Source: CAZFAP01 sp964516325 (GTDB lineage: Bacteria; Auribacterota; JABMQX01). From it: a stretch of 33,255 nucleotides of DNA. The stretch lies in the NCBI GenBank assembly GCA_964516325.1, contig CAZFAP010000034.1:1-33255 (forward strand), written 5' to 3'. This document shows positions 17,864-25,810 of the stretch, piece after piece (within the stretch, counting starts at the first letter, position 1; each line of letters begins with the position of its first letter). The notes under the pieces are model-generated. The model made no database searches, was not told the origin of the DNA, and saw nothing but the letters and a program-made list of their open reading frames with translations. A program made the position numbers and the translations under genes.

Positions 17864-18638
17864 AGGGCAGATTGCGATCGTCACGGGAGCAGCGCAAGGG
17901 CTGGGCGAAGCCATCGCGTACCGCCTGCTCAAGGAGGGAGCGAAAGTCGTATTCGCCGACGTGAACTTCAATCGGCTGGCGCTCGTTCTTGAGAAATACG
18001 ACCTGGCGTTTCAGGATTGCATTCACATTGCTCAGGTGGACGTTACCGATGAAGTTGCGGTTGAGCATTTGATGCAGACCACCTTCAACACCTTTGGCAG
18101 GATAGACCTCTTGGTGAGCAACGCAGGGATTCTCATTGCGGGTGACACACCAACCTTCGACGCCGCCGCCTGGAGGAAGGTCATCGAGGTCAATCTCGTC
18201 GGATATTTCCTCTGCGCCAAGCATGTCGCAAAGTACATGATCGAACAGAGAAGAGGCAACATCATTCAGATTAACTCCAAGTCGGGAAAGGTCGGCAGCT
18301 TCAAGAACAGCGCCTACGCCGCGTCCAAGTTCGGGGGCATCGGATTGACGCAGAGCCTCGCGCTGGAACTCGCTCCGCACGGAATCCGCGTCAACGCCAT
18401 CTGCCCCGGTAATCTGCTCGATTCGCCGCTCTGGGTGGACAGCCTTTACGAACAATATGCGAAGAAATGGGGGATCACCGTCGAGGAAGTGAGAAAAAAA
18501 TACGAGTCGCAAGTTCCTCTTGGCAGAGGATGCGCCTACGACGATGTGGCGAGCATGGTTGTCTTTCTCGCGAGCGACAGGGCAAGCTACATAACCGGTC
18601 AGGCTCTGGGCGTCACCGGTGGCGAGGTGATGTGGTGA
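17853..18638 (+). CDS. srlD: SDR dehydrogenase, sorbitol-6-phosphate 2-dehydrogenase (SrlD) type
   Basis: The protein has 261 residues from ATG 17853, with GGAAAG four bases upstream and an 11-base overlap with the preceding gene. Classical SDR features are present: TGAAQGLG (11-18), NAG (90-92), a serine at 142/144, and Y155-x3-K159 (YAASK). From memory, it shares long distinctive stretches with E. coli SrlD: IQINSKSGKVGS, KFGGIGLTQSLALELA, GNLLDSPLW, VPLGRGCAYDDV and TGQALGVTGGEVMW. SrlD oxidises D-sorbitol 6-phosphate to fructose 6-phosphate using NAD+. A related polyol phosphate is equally possible here because no sorbitol PTS genes are nearby; the kinase two genes upstream could supply the phosphate instead. 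Confidence 0.85.
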   Translation: MELKGQIAIVTGAAQGLGEAIAYRLLKEGAKVVFADVNFNRLALVLEKYDLAFQDCIHIAQVDVTDEVAVEHLMQTTFNTFGRIDLLVSNAGILIAGDTPTFDAAAWRKVIEVNLVGYFLCAKHVAKYMIEQRRGNIIQINSKSGKVGSFKNSAYAASKFGGIGLTQSLALELAPHGIRVNAICPGNLLDSPLWVDSLYEQYAKKWGITVEEVRKKYESQVPLGRGCAYDDVASMVVFLASDRASYITGQALGVTGGEVMW

Positions 18639-18753
18639 TGCGGCGAAGCCGTCCCTCGACCGGGTCTCAGGTCTCGGGTGACGAGAGCACCAATCCTGTC
18701 AAGAGAACTATCCGCATCGGTTTATTTTTGTTCCGGCAGCGCAAGGAGGATTC

Positions 18754-19890
18754 ATGGCCAGATACGTTATCGGGATTGACATGGGAGGCGACAAGGTCAG
18801 GGTTTGCGTTGGGGACGACAAGGGGAGTCTATGTGGAATTAAAAGCGAGAAAGTTGATTTCTCCACGGCGTATAGGCAGACAATCAAAGGAAAGGATGAA
18901 AGCGTTACGCGTCAGATTCTCAGGATGATCGAGGGCAGCGTCCGAGATGCGGGACGAAGCATGTCTGAGATTGAATGCGTTGGGATCGGCGCCGCCGGTC
19001 AGCCTGACGAGAAAAGGGGCCGCATCAAGCATCCGGCAAACTGCCCTTTCACGCCATTGACGTTTCCCGGAAAGATTGTCGAAAGGTACGCCAAGCCGGT
19101 GCGAATCAGGAACGATGTTGCGGTGGTGGTTTATGCGGCGAGGAGCCGGGGACACGGTCTCAAATTCCCGAATTCGCGGTACCATGCCGCCATGACCATA
19201 GGCGCCGGGACGAATCTTCAGATCATGGTTGACGGGCGGATGTTTGAGGATGGGGAAGGGAGATCGTTGGAATGGGGACATAACGTGCTCAACGTTGAGC
19301 CTTACGACCAGTTGCCGGAATGCGGCTGCGGGAAGAAGGGATGCATCGAGGCGTACATTTCGGGAACGGGCATCCGAAACAGAGCTATCCGACTTTTGAT
19401 GGAGGGATGTCGAAACGCCGACCCGCAAAGCATAAAGGAACACCCGATTGTTCGGCGGGCTGTTGCAAGGCTGAAGGAAGGCAAAAAGCCGGAAGAACAG
19501 GCGCAGATTGATAGGCTCGATCCTTTGGAATACGTCGAGCTGGTCAGGGCGGAAGATGTGTACGCGGTGTACAAGCGGCAAAGGGAGGCAGGAGGGGAAA
19601 TTGACCCCGTGGCGAGAAAAATCGTCGAGGATACTTCGACCTACCTTGCCTGCGCTTTCGCCCACGTGGTCCAGAGTTATCCGCTTTTGCCGTACGTGGA
19701 GGTTTTCGGCAGCGTCGCGGAGAGGGACAGCGCTCTAACGGTGGAGGCGGCTGTCAACAAGCTGAGGTCGTGTCCCGGGCGATATACCAACAGGGAGGCG
19801 GACATCGAGGCTTTCACGCAATTCCTCGTCACCAAACTGAAGGACATCGGCCTCCGCGGGGCGGTCGCGCTCGCGCTGGCCCTGGATTGA
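18754..19890 (+). CDS. ROK-family sugar kinase-like protein
   Basis: The protein has 378 residues, starting at ATG 18754 behind a strong AGGAGG. ROK hallmarks are clear: ATP loop GIDMGGDKVRV (7-17), likely catalytic aspartate in RNDVAVVVYAARS (D121), and substrate/zinc motif E173WGH176. The zinc-binding CGCGKKGCIEAY follows, with cysteines at 190, 192 and 197. There is no N-terminal helix-turn-helix, so it is a kinase-type rather than repressor-type ROK protein. It is longer than typical glucokinases (about 300-320) owing to an insertion around 205-280 rich in charged residues, which may alter specificity. It follows the SrlD-like gene by 116 bases with the same orientation. The substrate is probably a hexose or amino sugar. 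Confidence 0.85.
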   Translation: MARYVIGIDMGGDKVRVCVGDDKGSLCGIKSEKVDFSTAYRQTIKGKDESVTRQILRMIEGSVRDAGRSMSEIECVGIGAAGQPDEKRGRIKHPANCPFTPLTFPGKIVERYAKPVRIRNDVAVVVYAARSRGHGLKFPNSRYHAAMTIGAGTNLQIMVDGRMFEDGEGRSLEWGHNVLNVEPYDQLPECGCGKKGCIEAYISGTGIRNRAIRLLMEGCRNADPQSIKEHPIVRRAVARLKEGKKPEEQAQIDRLDPLEYVELVRAEDVYAVYKRQREAGGEIDPVARKIVEDTSTYLACAFAHVVQSYPLLPYVEVFGSVAERDSALTVEAAVNKLRSCPGRYTNREADIEAFTQFLVTKLKDIGLRGAVALALALD

Positions 19891-19961
19891 GGGGGTGCGG
19901 GGCGGCCGGTGGCTGAGTCTGAGCTCTTAGCAAGGTGGGTGACTGATGGAGGAGTACAGCC

Positions 19962-20996
19962 ATGGCAGGGTTTGATGAGTTGGGTTCGCGCCCGCAAGTG
20001 TTGCGCCAGCGCACGGCTCTGTTCCGCAGGGTCGTGCTCCATGCGCATTCGCTGGCGAGCTTTGACTGGCGAGGAAAACGTGGTGATGCGACCGGGGAGG
20101 AGGACGCGTTCCTCGGTGCTCTGCGCGAGAGTGGCCTTGACCTGATTGCGTTGACGGACCACTTCAAGTGCAGTAGGGCGTGCAGCCTTTCGCGCAAAAT
20201 GTGGCGCCCTCGGGTCCTGCCGGGGGTGGAGGTCGCGCTCTGTCCTCCGCCTCCGCTGGGGGACCACAGGCTACACCTCCTTGCGATATTCCAGGAGAAC
20301 TACGAGGTAGAGCAGATATGGCAGGTTATGCCGCCGGGGTTCGCGAGTGAGCGGGAAGCGCGCGGTAAGGAGGAAATCACTGGGGTCGATATCGCGCAGT
20401 TCGTAGACGGCGTGCACAAGTGCGGGGGCCTTTGCCTGGCGGCTCACGTTGATTCGCCGCAGGGCGTGCGGTTCGTTTTTAGGCAAACAGCGGAGAGTGC
20501 CGTAGTGCTGTGCGACGCCGATGGTCGGGTCCCCGACGAAAGGCAGAAGGCCATCTCACAGCGGTTCAAGGAATGGCTGCTCACCGCCGGCCTGGATGGG
20601 ATCGAGGTCGCAAGGTGCGAAGATAAGGTTCACTACCGCGTGGTTGGGGAGGCAGGCCCCGCGAGGTCGGGTATAGCGGTGCTGCTCACGAACGACGCGC
20701 ATAGCGAGGATGATCTTCTCCGGTCGGCGCGCTGGACGAGCATTAAGATGACGGCCGTTGGCTTCGAGGGTTTGAGACAGGCGCTAAGGTTCCCTGACAC
20801 CAGGATTAGGTTCCCGGAGGAGGTGCCGAGGACCCCGTGCCCGCGTGTTCTCGGTCTGCAGATACAGGGGCCTCCAGGTTCTGCGTTCTTCAGCGTCTTG
20901 GCGAGAGGAAGGAAGGGTGCTGATGGTCGCCAACAATCTCAGGGAGCTGTGCCGCCTGGCGATCTGAAAGCCGGACGCGTCTTAGGAAGCGTCTAA
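19962..20996 (+). CDS. PHP-domain protein, probably 3'-truncated
   Basis: The protein has 344 residues from ATG 19962, with GGAGGAG seven bases upstream. It carries PHP metal motifs: HAH at 27-29, TDH at 65-67, PGVE at 87-90, AAHVDS and LLTNDAHSEDDL. PHP domains are phosphoesterases or nuclease-like hydrolases. The closing segment IKMTAVGFEGLRQAL, FPDTRIRFPEEVP, PRVLGLQIQG resembles PHP proteins in which this stretch leads into a Walker-A SMC/AAA-type ATPase. Here the reading continues for only about 45 low-complexity residues rich in Gly, Arg and Gln, and stops. I infer loss of the ATPase part; an independent PHP hydrolase remains possible. It starts 71 bases after the ROK gene, but its job there is unclear. 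Confidence 0.65.
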   Translation: MAGFDELGSRPQVLRQRTALFRRVVLHAHSLASFDWRGKRGDATGEEDAFLGALRESGLDLIALTDHFKCSRACSLSRKMWRPRVLPGVEVALCPPPPLGDHRLHLLAIFQENYEVEQIWQVMPPGFASEREARGKEEITGVDIAQFVDGVHKCGGLCLAAHVDSPQGVRFVFRQTAESAVVLCDADGRVPDERQKAISQRFKEWLLTAGLDGIEVARCEDKVHYRVVGEAGPARSGIAVLLTNDAHSEDDLLRSARWTSIKMTAVGFEGLRQALRFPDTRIRFPEEVPRTPCPRVLGLQIQGPPGSAFFSVLARGRKGADGRQQSQGAVPPGDLKAGRVLGSV

Positions 20997-21070
20997 TGGG
21001 TTCAGACCATACCCCCTTGTCCAGCTAATTGGTTTATGACCATAAGCCGGCGCCCCTTTAGCCGCCAGCT

Positions 21071-23860
21071 TCACCGAGTGGCCCATGAAGAGCCGCCCAC
21101 TGCTAAAGCGCCGCCTCCAGCGAGGGCTTCTCGAGCATTGGATTCATCCATCCACCCGCTGAAATGGAGCCCTACCCGTGGCGGCGTGACAAGAACGAAA
21201 TAGTCCTTGTCGGTCTTGCCTACCTTCAAGTCCAATTCCCCCTCGACGAGACCTTCCTGAATGACGCGCTTCTCGCACAAATCATAGAGGGCGTATTTGA
21301 GCTTTGTGTTCGGCTGGTTTTGGAGATGGATCTGCAAGTCCGCCGGTTTCGGTACGCGGTGGAACCTGCCCCCAAGGGGAAAGGACACCTCCTCGTGATT
21401 GGTAACGTTGTACACATAGGCTAACAGCGTCCTGCGGTCCCCTGACCATGAGTAGTCTGAACAATATCCATTCGATATGAGCAGCGGCATGGACTCTCTC
21501 AATTCATCGGGCAGTGCTCCGCCCTTCGAGTGGAACGCTGGTTTCTGAAACGGCTCCCGGGCGTCAATGACTGCCGTCACACCGTCGGGAACCGCGGCAT
21601 CCGCGCGAATCAAGAAGTAGGCCAAAGGCAGCGCCGCGAATGCCTTTTCATATTCGGCTAATTTTGCCCGCCCTTCCTTGATGACACTCGAGTTGTCCAC
21701 GCGAATGGCGACCTTCGGCCGCATGAATCTCTGCCCCCAGTCAACCTTCTCTCGAATCTCCGCGACGATTCGATGCTCATCCTCCGACACCTGCTCGTCC
21801 CACGTCATCATCAGCGGGAGACGATGGACCAGACCCAGGTAAAGAGAGTCCCGCAGGCGCGTCCGATAGAAGTCTGTCCCAACCCAGGACCCGGACACCC
21901 AGCCGCTCTCGCCCAATACCTCGTGGTGGAAGCGCGCGTAGAGATTAGAGGCTGCCCAGCTCCCCTCCGCCATGTAAAGACCGCCGAGCTGATAAAGCTT
22001 GAACTCCACCCCGAGGTCGAATTCGGGGAGCAATTCCTTGCCTATCCAGTAGGTGCGGCCGCTGAGCATGTCTTGCTCCCAATCCTGGACGTACTCGTCG
22101 GGCAACTTGCGGAGAAGGTGAACAGGTTCGGCCAGGAACAAATGGTTCTTGTCGTGTTCTCGAATGAACCGAAAGACATCGTCGGACCTTGGAAGACCGT
22201 TATAAGCGTCCCCCTCTCCGGAGGCGGTCATGGCAAATAGAGCGGTCTCCTCACCAAACAGGGTCACGAAATCAAGCAGGTATTGGTGAAACATCTCCTC
22301 AAAGCGATTGTTCCGACCGGGTTCATACCAGTCCTTGTCCTCGAAGCCAGCGCCCAGATACCGAGTGTAAGGGACCGTGCCATGCCATCCGCGCGATTGA
22401 GTGCAATATTCGTAGTGAGTCAGGGCCTGCATCAGGGACAGCCCGTGCCGGTCAGCGACACGCAGGTACAGGGCAAGCTGCTCTGCCGCGTGAGGCGCGA
22501 TTCGACCGCCAGCATCGAGACGCTCCCAGACGCCCCAGTGTTGTGCAACATGGAGATGGTCAAAACCGCTTTTCGCGAGATAAGCAAAGCGGCCATCGAG
22601 TTCCTTTTCCGTCAGCCCTTCCCAATAGTGCATTCGCTCCCCCGGCGCCTTGGAACGGTCCCAGGAATCCCATTCCTTCTGCCCATTGACAAGCTTCTCG
22701 TCGGGCAATCCGGCGTCCTTGAAAAAGAAGATACCTTGATAGGAGCCGCTCCGCGGTCCAGTCAGTTTTCCGTCGCGGGTAAGCGACAAATGGTCTCGGT
22801 CGTATCTCCAAAATCTCCCATCGGTGACGCGGACGTGAGCTATTGCCGTCTTCTCGATCGCTCCTTCCGCAGCAAGCTCAATCTTGTGGTTCCCCGTCGG
22901 AAGTCCCCGGAGCGATGCTTTCCACAGCCCATTCTGCTCCCCCAGCGGGATTCTGCGACCGTCCACAAGCGCGAACACTTTGACTCTATCCGCCTTGAGC
23001 CGTTGCCCTTTCTTGTCGAGCGCCGCCGCGACGATGGGCACGCCCGCACTGGAAGCCCTGGTCGCTGTGCGAATCACCGGCAAGCAGGCGACCAGTGCAG
23101 GTTGCCCGAGCAGCCGCACGCGAAACCTGACCGACGACGGAGACTCGGCGTCTTTCGCCCAAACCCCGAGCACGAAATGCACCTCGGGGTAGTTCAGCTC
23201 GTACCCGCGCGTCCTTAGCGCCTCTGCCAGGTCGAACGTGAAATTCCCTTCACCTCTTTGCCATCTGCTCGAGACCAGAGGAGCGCCGGCTCGCCCTTTA
23301 ATGGCGACCACGAACTGCCACTCGCCCGTCGCGTCGGAAACAGTCAACTCGAGCTTGGGATGCTGCCCAACGTGAAATTGAAATGCGGGAAGGACAATGC
23401 AGTCGCGCCGGCGCACCGTGGACCGCTTTTCAAACCGCGTGAACTCTCCGGCTTGTTCAATCAGGTTCGTTGGATCGGAGTGCCATGCGGATACTGCGTT
23501 GGCGCCTGTCAGAGGCAAATCCCCTCCCACCGAGTAGCAGAGGATGCAGCCATCTTCCCGGCGCCATTCCATGGCGCGATTGAAAACCCATGCACGCCCC
23601 ATGAAGGCGACGAACTCTGGCGCAGTGGTAATCTTTCCGTCGGGAAAGGAGAGGTCGTGGTAGAACACATCCTCCCGATTTTCCCAGACGAACTCGGGAC
23701 GCGGACCCTCAACCTGATTTATCCAGGAAAAATCGGTTTCCGAGGTTGCGGGGCTCTCATGGTCCCTGATGTCTGCCATCGAACCGAAAGCCATCATCGC
23801 ACCCGCGGCGAAACAGGCTACCGCCAACAACCGTCGCCAATTCCATTCGCCTCTGCTCAT
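21071..23860 (-). CDS. Large secreted TIM-barrel glycosidase-like protein
   Basis: The protein has 929 residues. ATG 23860 is chosen because GGAGGT precedes it by five bases and a signal peptide follows (RRLLAVACFAAGAMMAFG); the frame is open 30 codons further up. The N-terminal third is beta-rich, with carbohydrate-binding or sugar-hydrolase-like sandwich segments (FVVAIKGRAG, VHFVLGVWAKD) and an Ig-like stretch (GNHKIELAAEG). The middle third (about 400-760) reads as a TIM barrel: FAYLAKSGFDHLHVAQHWGV, HGLSLMQALTHYEY, LFAMTASGEGDAYNG. The glutamate in TASGEGD is a candidate acid/base. The C-terminal part is again beta-rich. I do not recognise the exact glycoside hydrolase family. It is probably an exported enzyme acting on a polysaccharide or glycan, and it lies 120 bases downstream of the MATE gene. 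Confidence 0.6.
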   Translation of the reverse strand: MSRGEWNWRRLLAVACFAAGAMMAFGSMADIRDHESPATSETDFSWINQVEGPRPEFVWENREDVFYHDLSFPDGKITTAPEFVAFMGRAWVFNRAMEWRREDGCILCYSVGGDLPLTGANAVSAWHSDPTNLIEQAGEFTRFEKRSTVRRRDCIVLPAFQFHVGQHPKLELTVSDATGEWQFVVAIKGRAGAPLVSSRWQRGEGNFTFDLAEALRTRGYELNYPEVHFVLGVWAKDAESPSSVRFRVRLLGQPALVACLPVIRTATRASSAGVPIVAAALDKKGQRLKADRVKVFALVDGRRIPLGEQNGLWKASLRGLPTGNHKIELAAEGAIEKTAIAHVRVTDGRFWRYDRDHLSLTRDGKLTGPRSGSYQGIFFFKDAGLPDEKLVNGQKEWDSWDRSKAPGERMHYWEGLTEKELDGRFAYLAKSGFDHLHVAQHWGVWERLDAGGRIAPHAAEQLALYLRVADRHGLSLMQALTHYEYCTQSRGWHGTVPYTRYLGAGFEDKDWYEPGRNNRFEEMFHQYLLDFVTLFGEETALFAMTASGEGDAYNGLPRSDDVFRFIREHDKNHLFLAEPVHLLRKLPDEYVQDWEQDMLSGRTYWIGKELLPEFDLGVEFKLYQLGGLYMAEGSWAASNLYARFHHEVLGESGWVSGSWVGTDFYRTRLRDSLYLGLVHRLPLMMTWDEQVSEDEHRIVAEIREKVDWGQRFMRPKVAIRVDNSSVIKEGRAKLAEYEKAFAALPLAYFLIRADAAVPDGVTAVIDAREPFQKPAFHSKGGALPDELRESMPLLISNGYCSDYSWSGDRRTLLAYVYNVTNHEEVSFPLGGRFHRVPKPADLQIHLQNQPNTKLKYALYDLCEKRVIQEGLVEGELDLKVGKTDKDYFVLVTPPRVGLHFSGWMDESNAREALAGGGALAVGGSSWATR

Positions 23861-23980
23861 CCCTGACCTCCTTTCGAAGAGCTGGCTGCTCGGTTCTCCA
23901 CAATCGCCCCTGAGTTGCAGCCCCAAACCATAATCCGGACGCGTATGCAAATCAAACCAGCGTCGCCGGTGTCAGGTTGG

Positions 23981-25540
23981 TCAATCGCGCTCGCCCCCGC
24001 TGTGCTCCGTGGTGTCCTCTCTGAGAACAGGGTCGTTATTATCGCCAGAGACAAGCAAACCTCTTCTTTCCTTCGTCCGGCGGAAGCCCAACTCGATCGT
24101 CGGCACCTCGGGGAGGGTTGTTGGTGGGCCGGGCACCGCTTCAATCACTCGCATTGTCTTCCATTTCCCTCTCCGGAATCTCAGGTAGAACGTGATTCCA
24201 AGAACGACGATGTACGCCGTCATGAAGCCCCACGCCATATAGACGCTTCCTTTGAAAACCATGCAGGTCAGGTACGTTGGGAGAGCGAGAATCAACCACG
24301 AGAGACCTACCGAGACCCACATGACGAATCTCGTGTCGCCCGCCCCTTTGATCGCCTGAGCATACACGATGTTCAGCATGTCAAAAATCGAATACGCGGC
24401 CACGAACCGCAGCAGGATTCTGACCGTCCTTCGGATTGCTTCGAACTCCTGTGGGTTTTCTCTCGAGCCGTAGAGTCCCACGAAAAGACCGGGAGCAAAG
24501 AGGTAGAGCAGGCAGAAGGTTCCCGTATATATGCAGGTCAATTTGAAGGCAGAGTTCGCGCTCCGCTCGGCGAGGTCCGGGCGGTTCGCCCCCAGATACT
24601 GCCCAACCAGCGTCGAAACGGCGAACGCAAAACCCAACATCGGAGTGAAGGCGATGGAGTTGACGCTGAAGGTGATGTTGCTGGCGGCGAGGTCCTCGCT
24701 GCTCAGTTTCCCGACCAAGAGGATGAAGATCGAAAAGCCGATCATCTCAAGCATGAACCCGACGCCGCTTGGCAGGCCAAACCGCAGAAGCCTACGAAAC
24801 AATGACGAATTGGGCCTCCAGCCGCTGACGGTGGCGTAGTTCCGTCTGTTGGCCCGGAGGATAAGGACCGAAATGTACAGAGCGAACTGCAAGACCGTCG
24901 CTGCGACGGTGGCGTAGCCCGCGCCGCGAATGCCCCCACGAGGGAACCCCCAGTGCCCAAATATCCACGCGTAATCGAGGACGACGTTGCTCAGCGCGGT
25001 GGCAAGATTCACGAATGCCACGACGAGGGTTTTCCCCCGCCCGATGAAAAAACAGGAAAGCGTGCTATTGAGAATGGTTATCCCCGAACCGTAACACAGG
25101 ATTCGGAAATACTGAACTTCCATGATTTGAATCGCCGGATCATGCCCGACCAGTTGGAACAATGGTTTCGCAAAAGGAATCGCGTTGAGAAGGACGATTC
25201 CACTGAGCATCGAGAAGTAGATGCCTTGCCACAGAATGCGGCCGACCTGCCGGGGTCTCTTCGCGCCGATGTACTGGGCGATGAACACGCTGACGTAATT
25301 GGCTGTGCCCATGAAGAAGGACACGAGGGAGAAGTTCGTCATGCTGCTTGGAAGCGCCGCGGCAACCGCCTCTTTCGAATACCAACTCAGAAAGACTCTG
25401 TCCGTAACGTGCAGCAGCGCCCAGGAGCTGGTGCTCAGGGCCAACGGAAGGGCAACGCGCAGAACATCGCGGTAACCGCCCGGCTCCGCGGCGGTGTCAA
25501 TTAACCTTTCGGTTGCCTTGCTCACGTCGGTTCTTCCCAT
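23981..25540 (-). CDS. MATE-family efflux transporter
   Basis: The protein has 519 residues from ATG 25540; a TTG five codons upstream is less likely. It shows about twelve hydrophobic segments in two halves and typical MATE stretches: RVALPLALSTSSWALLHVTD, ANYVSVFIAQYIGAKRP, FGLPSGVGFMLEMIGFSIFI, GFAFAVSTLVGQYLGANRPD and YAQAIKGAGDTRF. MATE proteins expel cationic drugs, toxins or metabolites across the inner membrane in exchange for Na+ or H+. The last 60 residues are a polar tail with no membrane segment. It lies on the same strand as the glycosidase-like gene (120 bases downstream). The Rnf complex encoded nearby could supply a Na+ gradient, but that link is only inference. Confidence 0.92.
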   Translation of the reverse strand: MGRTDVSKATERLIDTAAEPGGYRDVLRVALPLALSTSSWALLHVTDRVFLSWYSKEAVAAALPSSMTNFSLVSFFMGTANYVSVFIAQYIGAKRPRQVGRILWQGIYFSMLSGIVLLNAIPFAKPLFQLVGHDPAIQIMEVQYFRILCYGSGITILNSTLSCFFIGRGKTLVVAFVNLATALSNVVLDYAWIFGHWGFPRGGIRGAGYATVAATVLQFALYISVLILRANRRNYATVSGWRPNSSLFRRLLRFGLPSGVGFMLEMIGFSIFILLVGKLSSEDLAASNITFSVNSIAFTPMLGFAFAVSTLVGQYLGANRPDLAERSANSAFKLTCIYTGTFCLLYLFAPGLFVGLYGSRENPQEFEAIRRTVRILLRFVAAYSIFDMLNIVYAQAIKGAGDTRFVMWVSVGLSWLILALPTYLTCMVFKGSVYMAWGFMTAYIVVLGITFYLRFRRGKWKTMRVIEAVPGPPTTLPEVPTIELGFRRTKERRGLLVSGDNNDPVLREDTTEHSGGERD

Positions 25541-25667
25541 TTGGGAGCTTCTCAAATTGCATGACGATTACATTTCTGAAGCACAAAGCGTCAAGGGAAA
25601 AACCAGAGCCTGATCCCAAGATGACCGTAGGGCCATGCGTGCTTACTTGTTGAACGGCCGGGGACAA

Positions 25668-25771
25668 CGAGACCACGGGAGTCTCGAGTGCGACGCACTC
25701 AACCGTCCGTTGTGGCGAAGAGGGATTTCGAGGGAGAGCGACGTGCGTCGCGTCAGTCGCGCAGGACGCTC
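25668..25771. repeat. Cluster of palindromes (REP-like) in the 270-base spacer
   Basis: The gap 25541-25810 contains no gene. It holds several inverted repeats close together: CGAGAC/GTCTCG (25668-25673 and 25681-25686), GAGTGCG-A-CGCACTC (25686-25700), and GCGACG-TG-CGTCGC (25738-25751). The last is framed by GAGCG/CGCTC (25736-25740 and 25767-25771). The palindromes at 25686 and 25738 share a GTGCG/CGCAC core, as in REP-type elements. The first hairpin could act as a weak terminator for the acetolactate decarboxylase gene. Confidence 0.5.
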
Positions 25772-25810
25772 GCCGAATAGAAGGTCAGCGGACAGGAGCC
25801 ATTAGTTGCG

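Noticed and set aside
19962..20996. Assignment as the defence protein TrlF
   Set aside because: The N-terminal motif and length differ from what I recall of TrlF, and the ATPase is absent. Only a PHP domain can be claimed.
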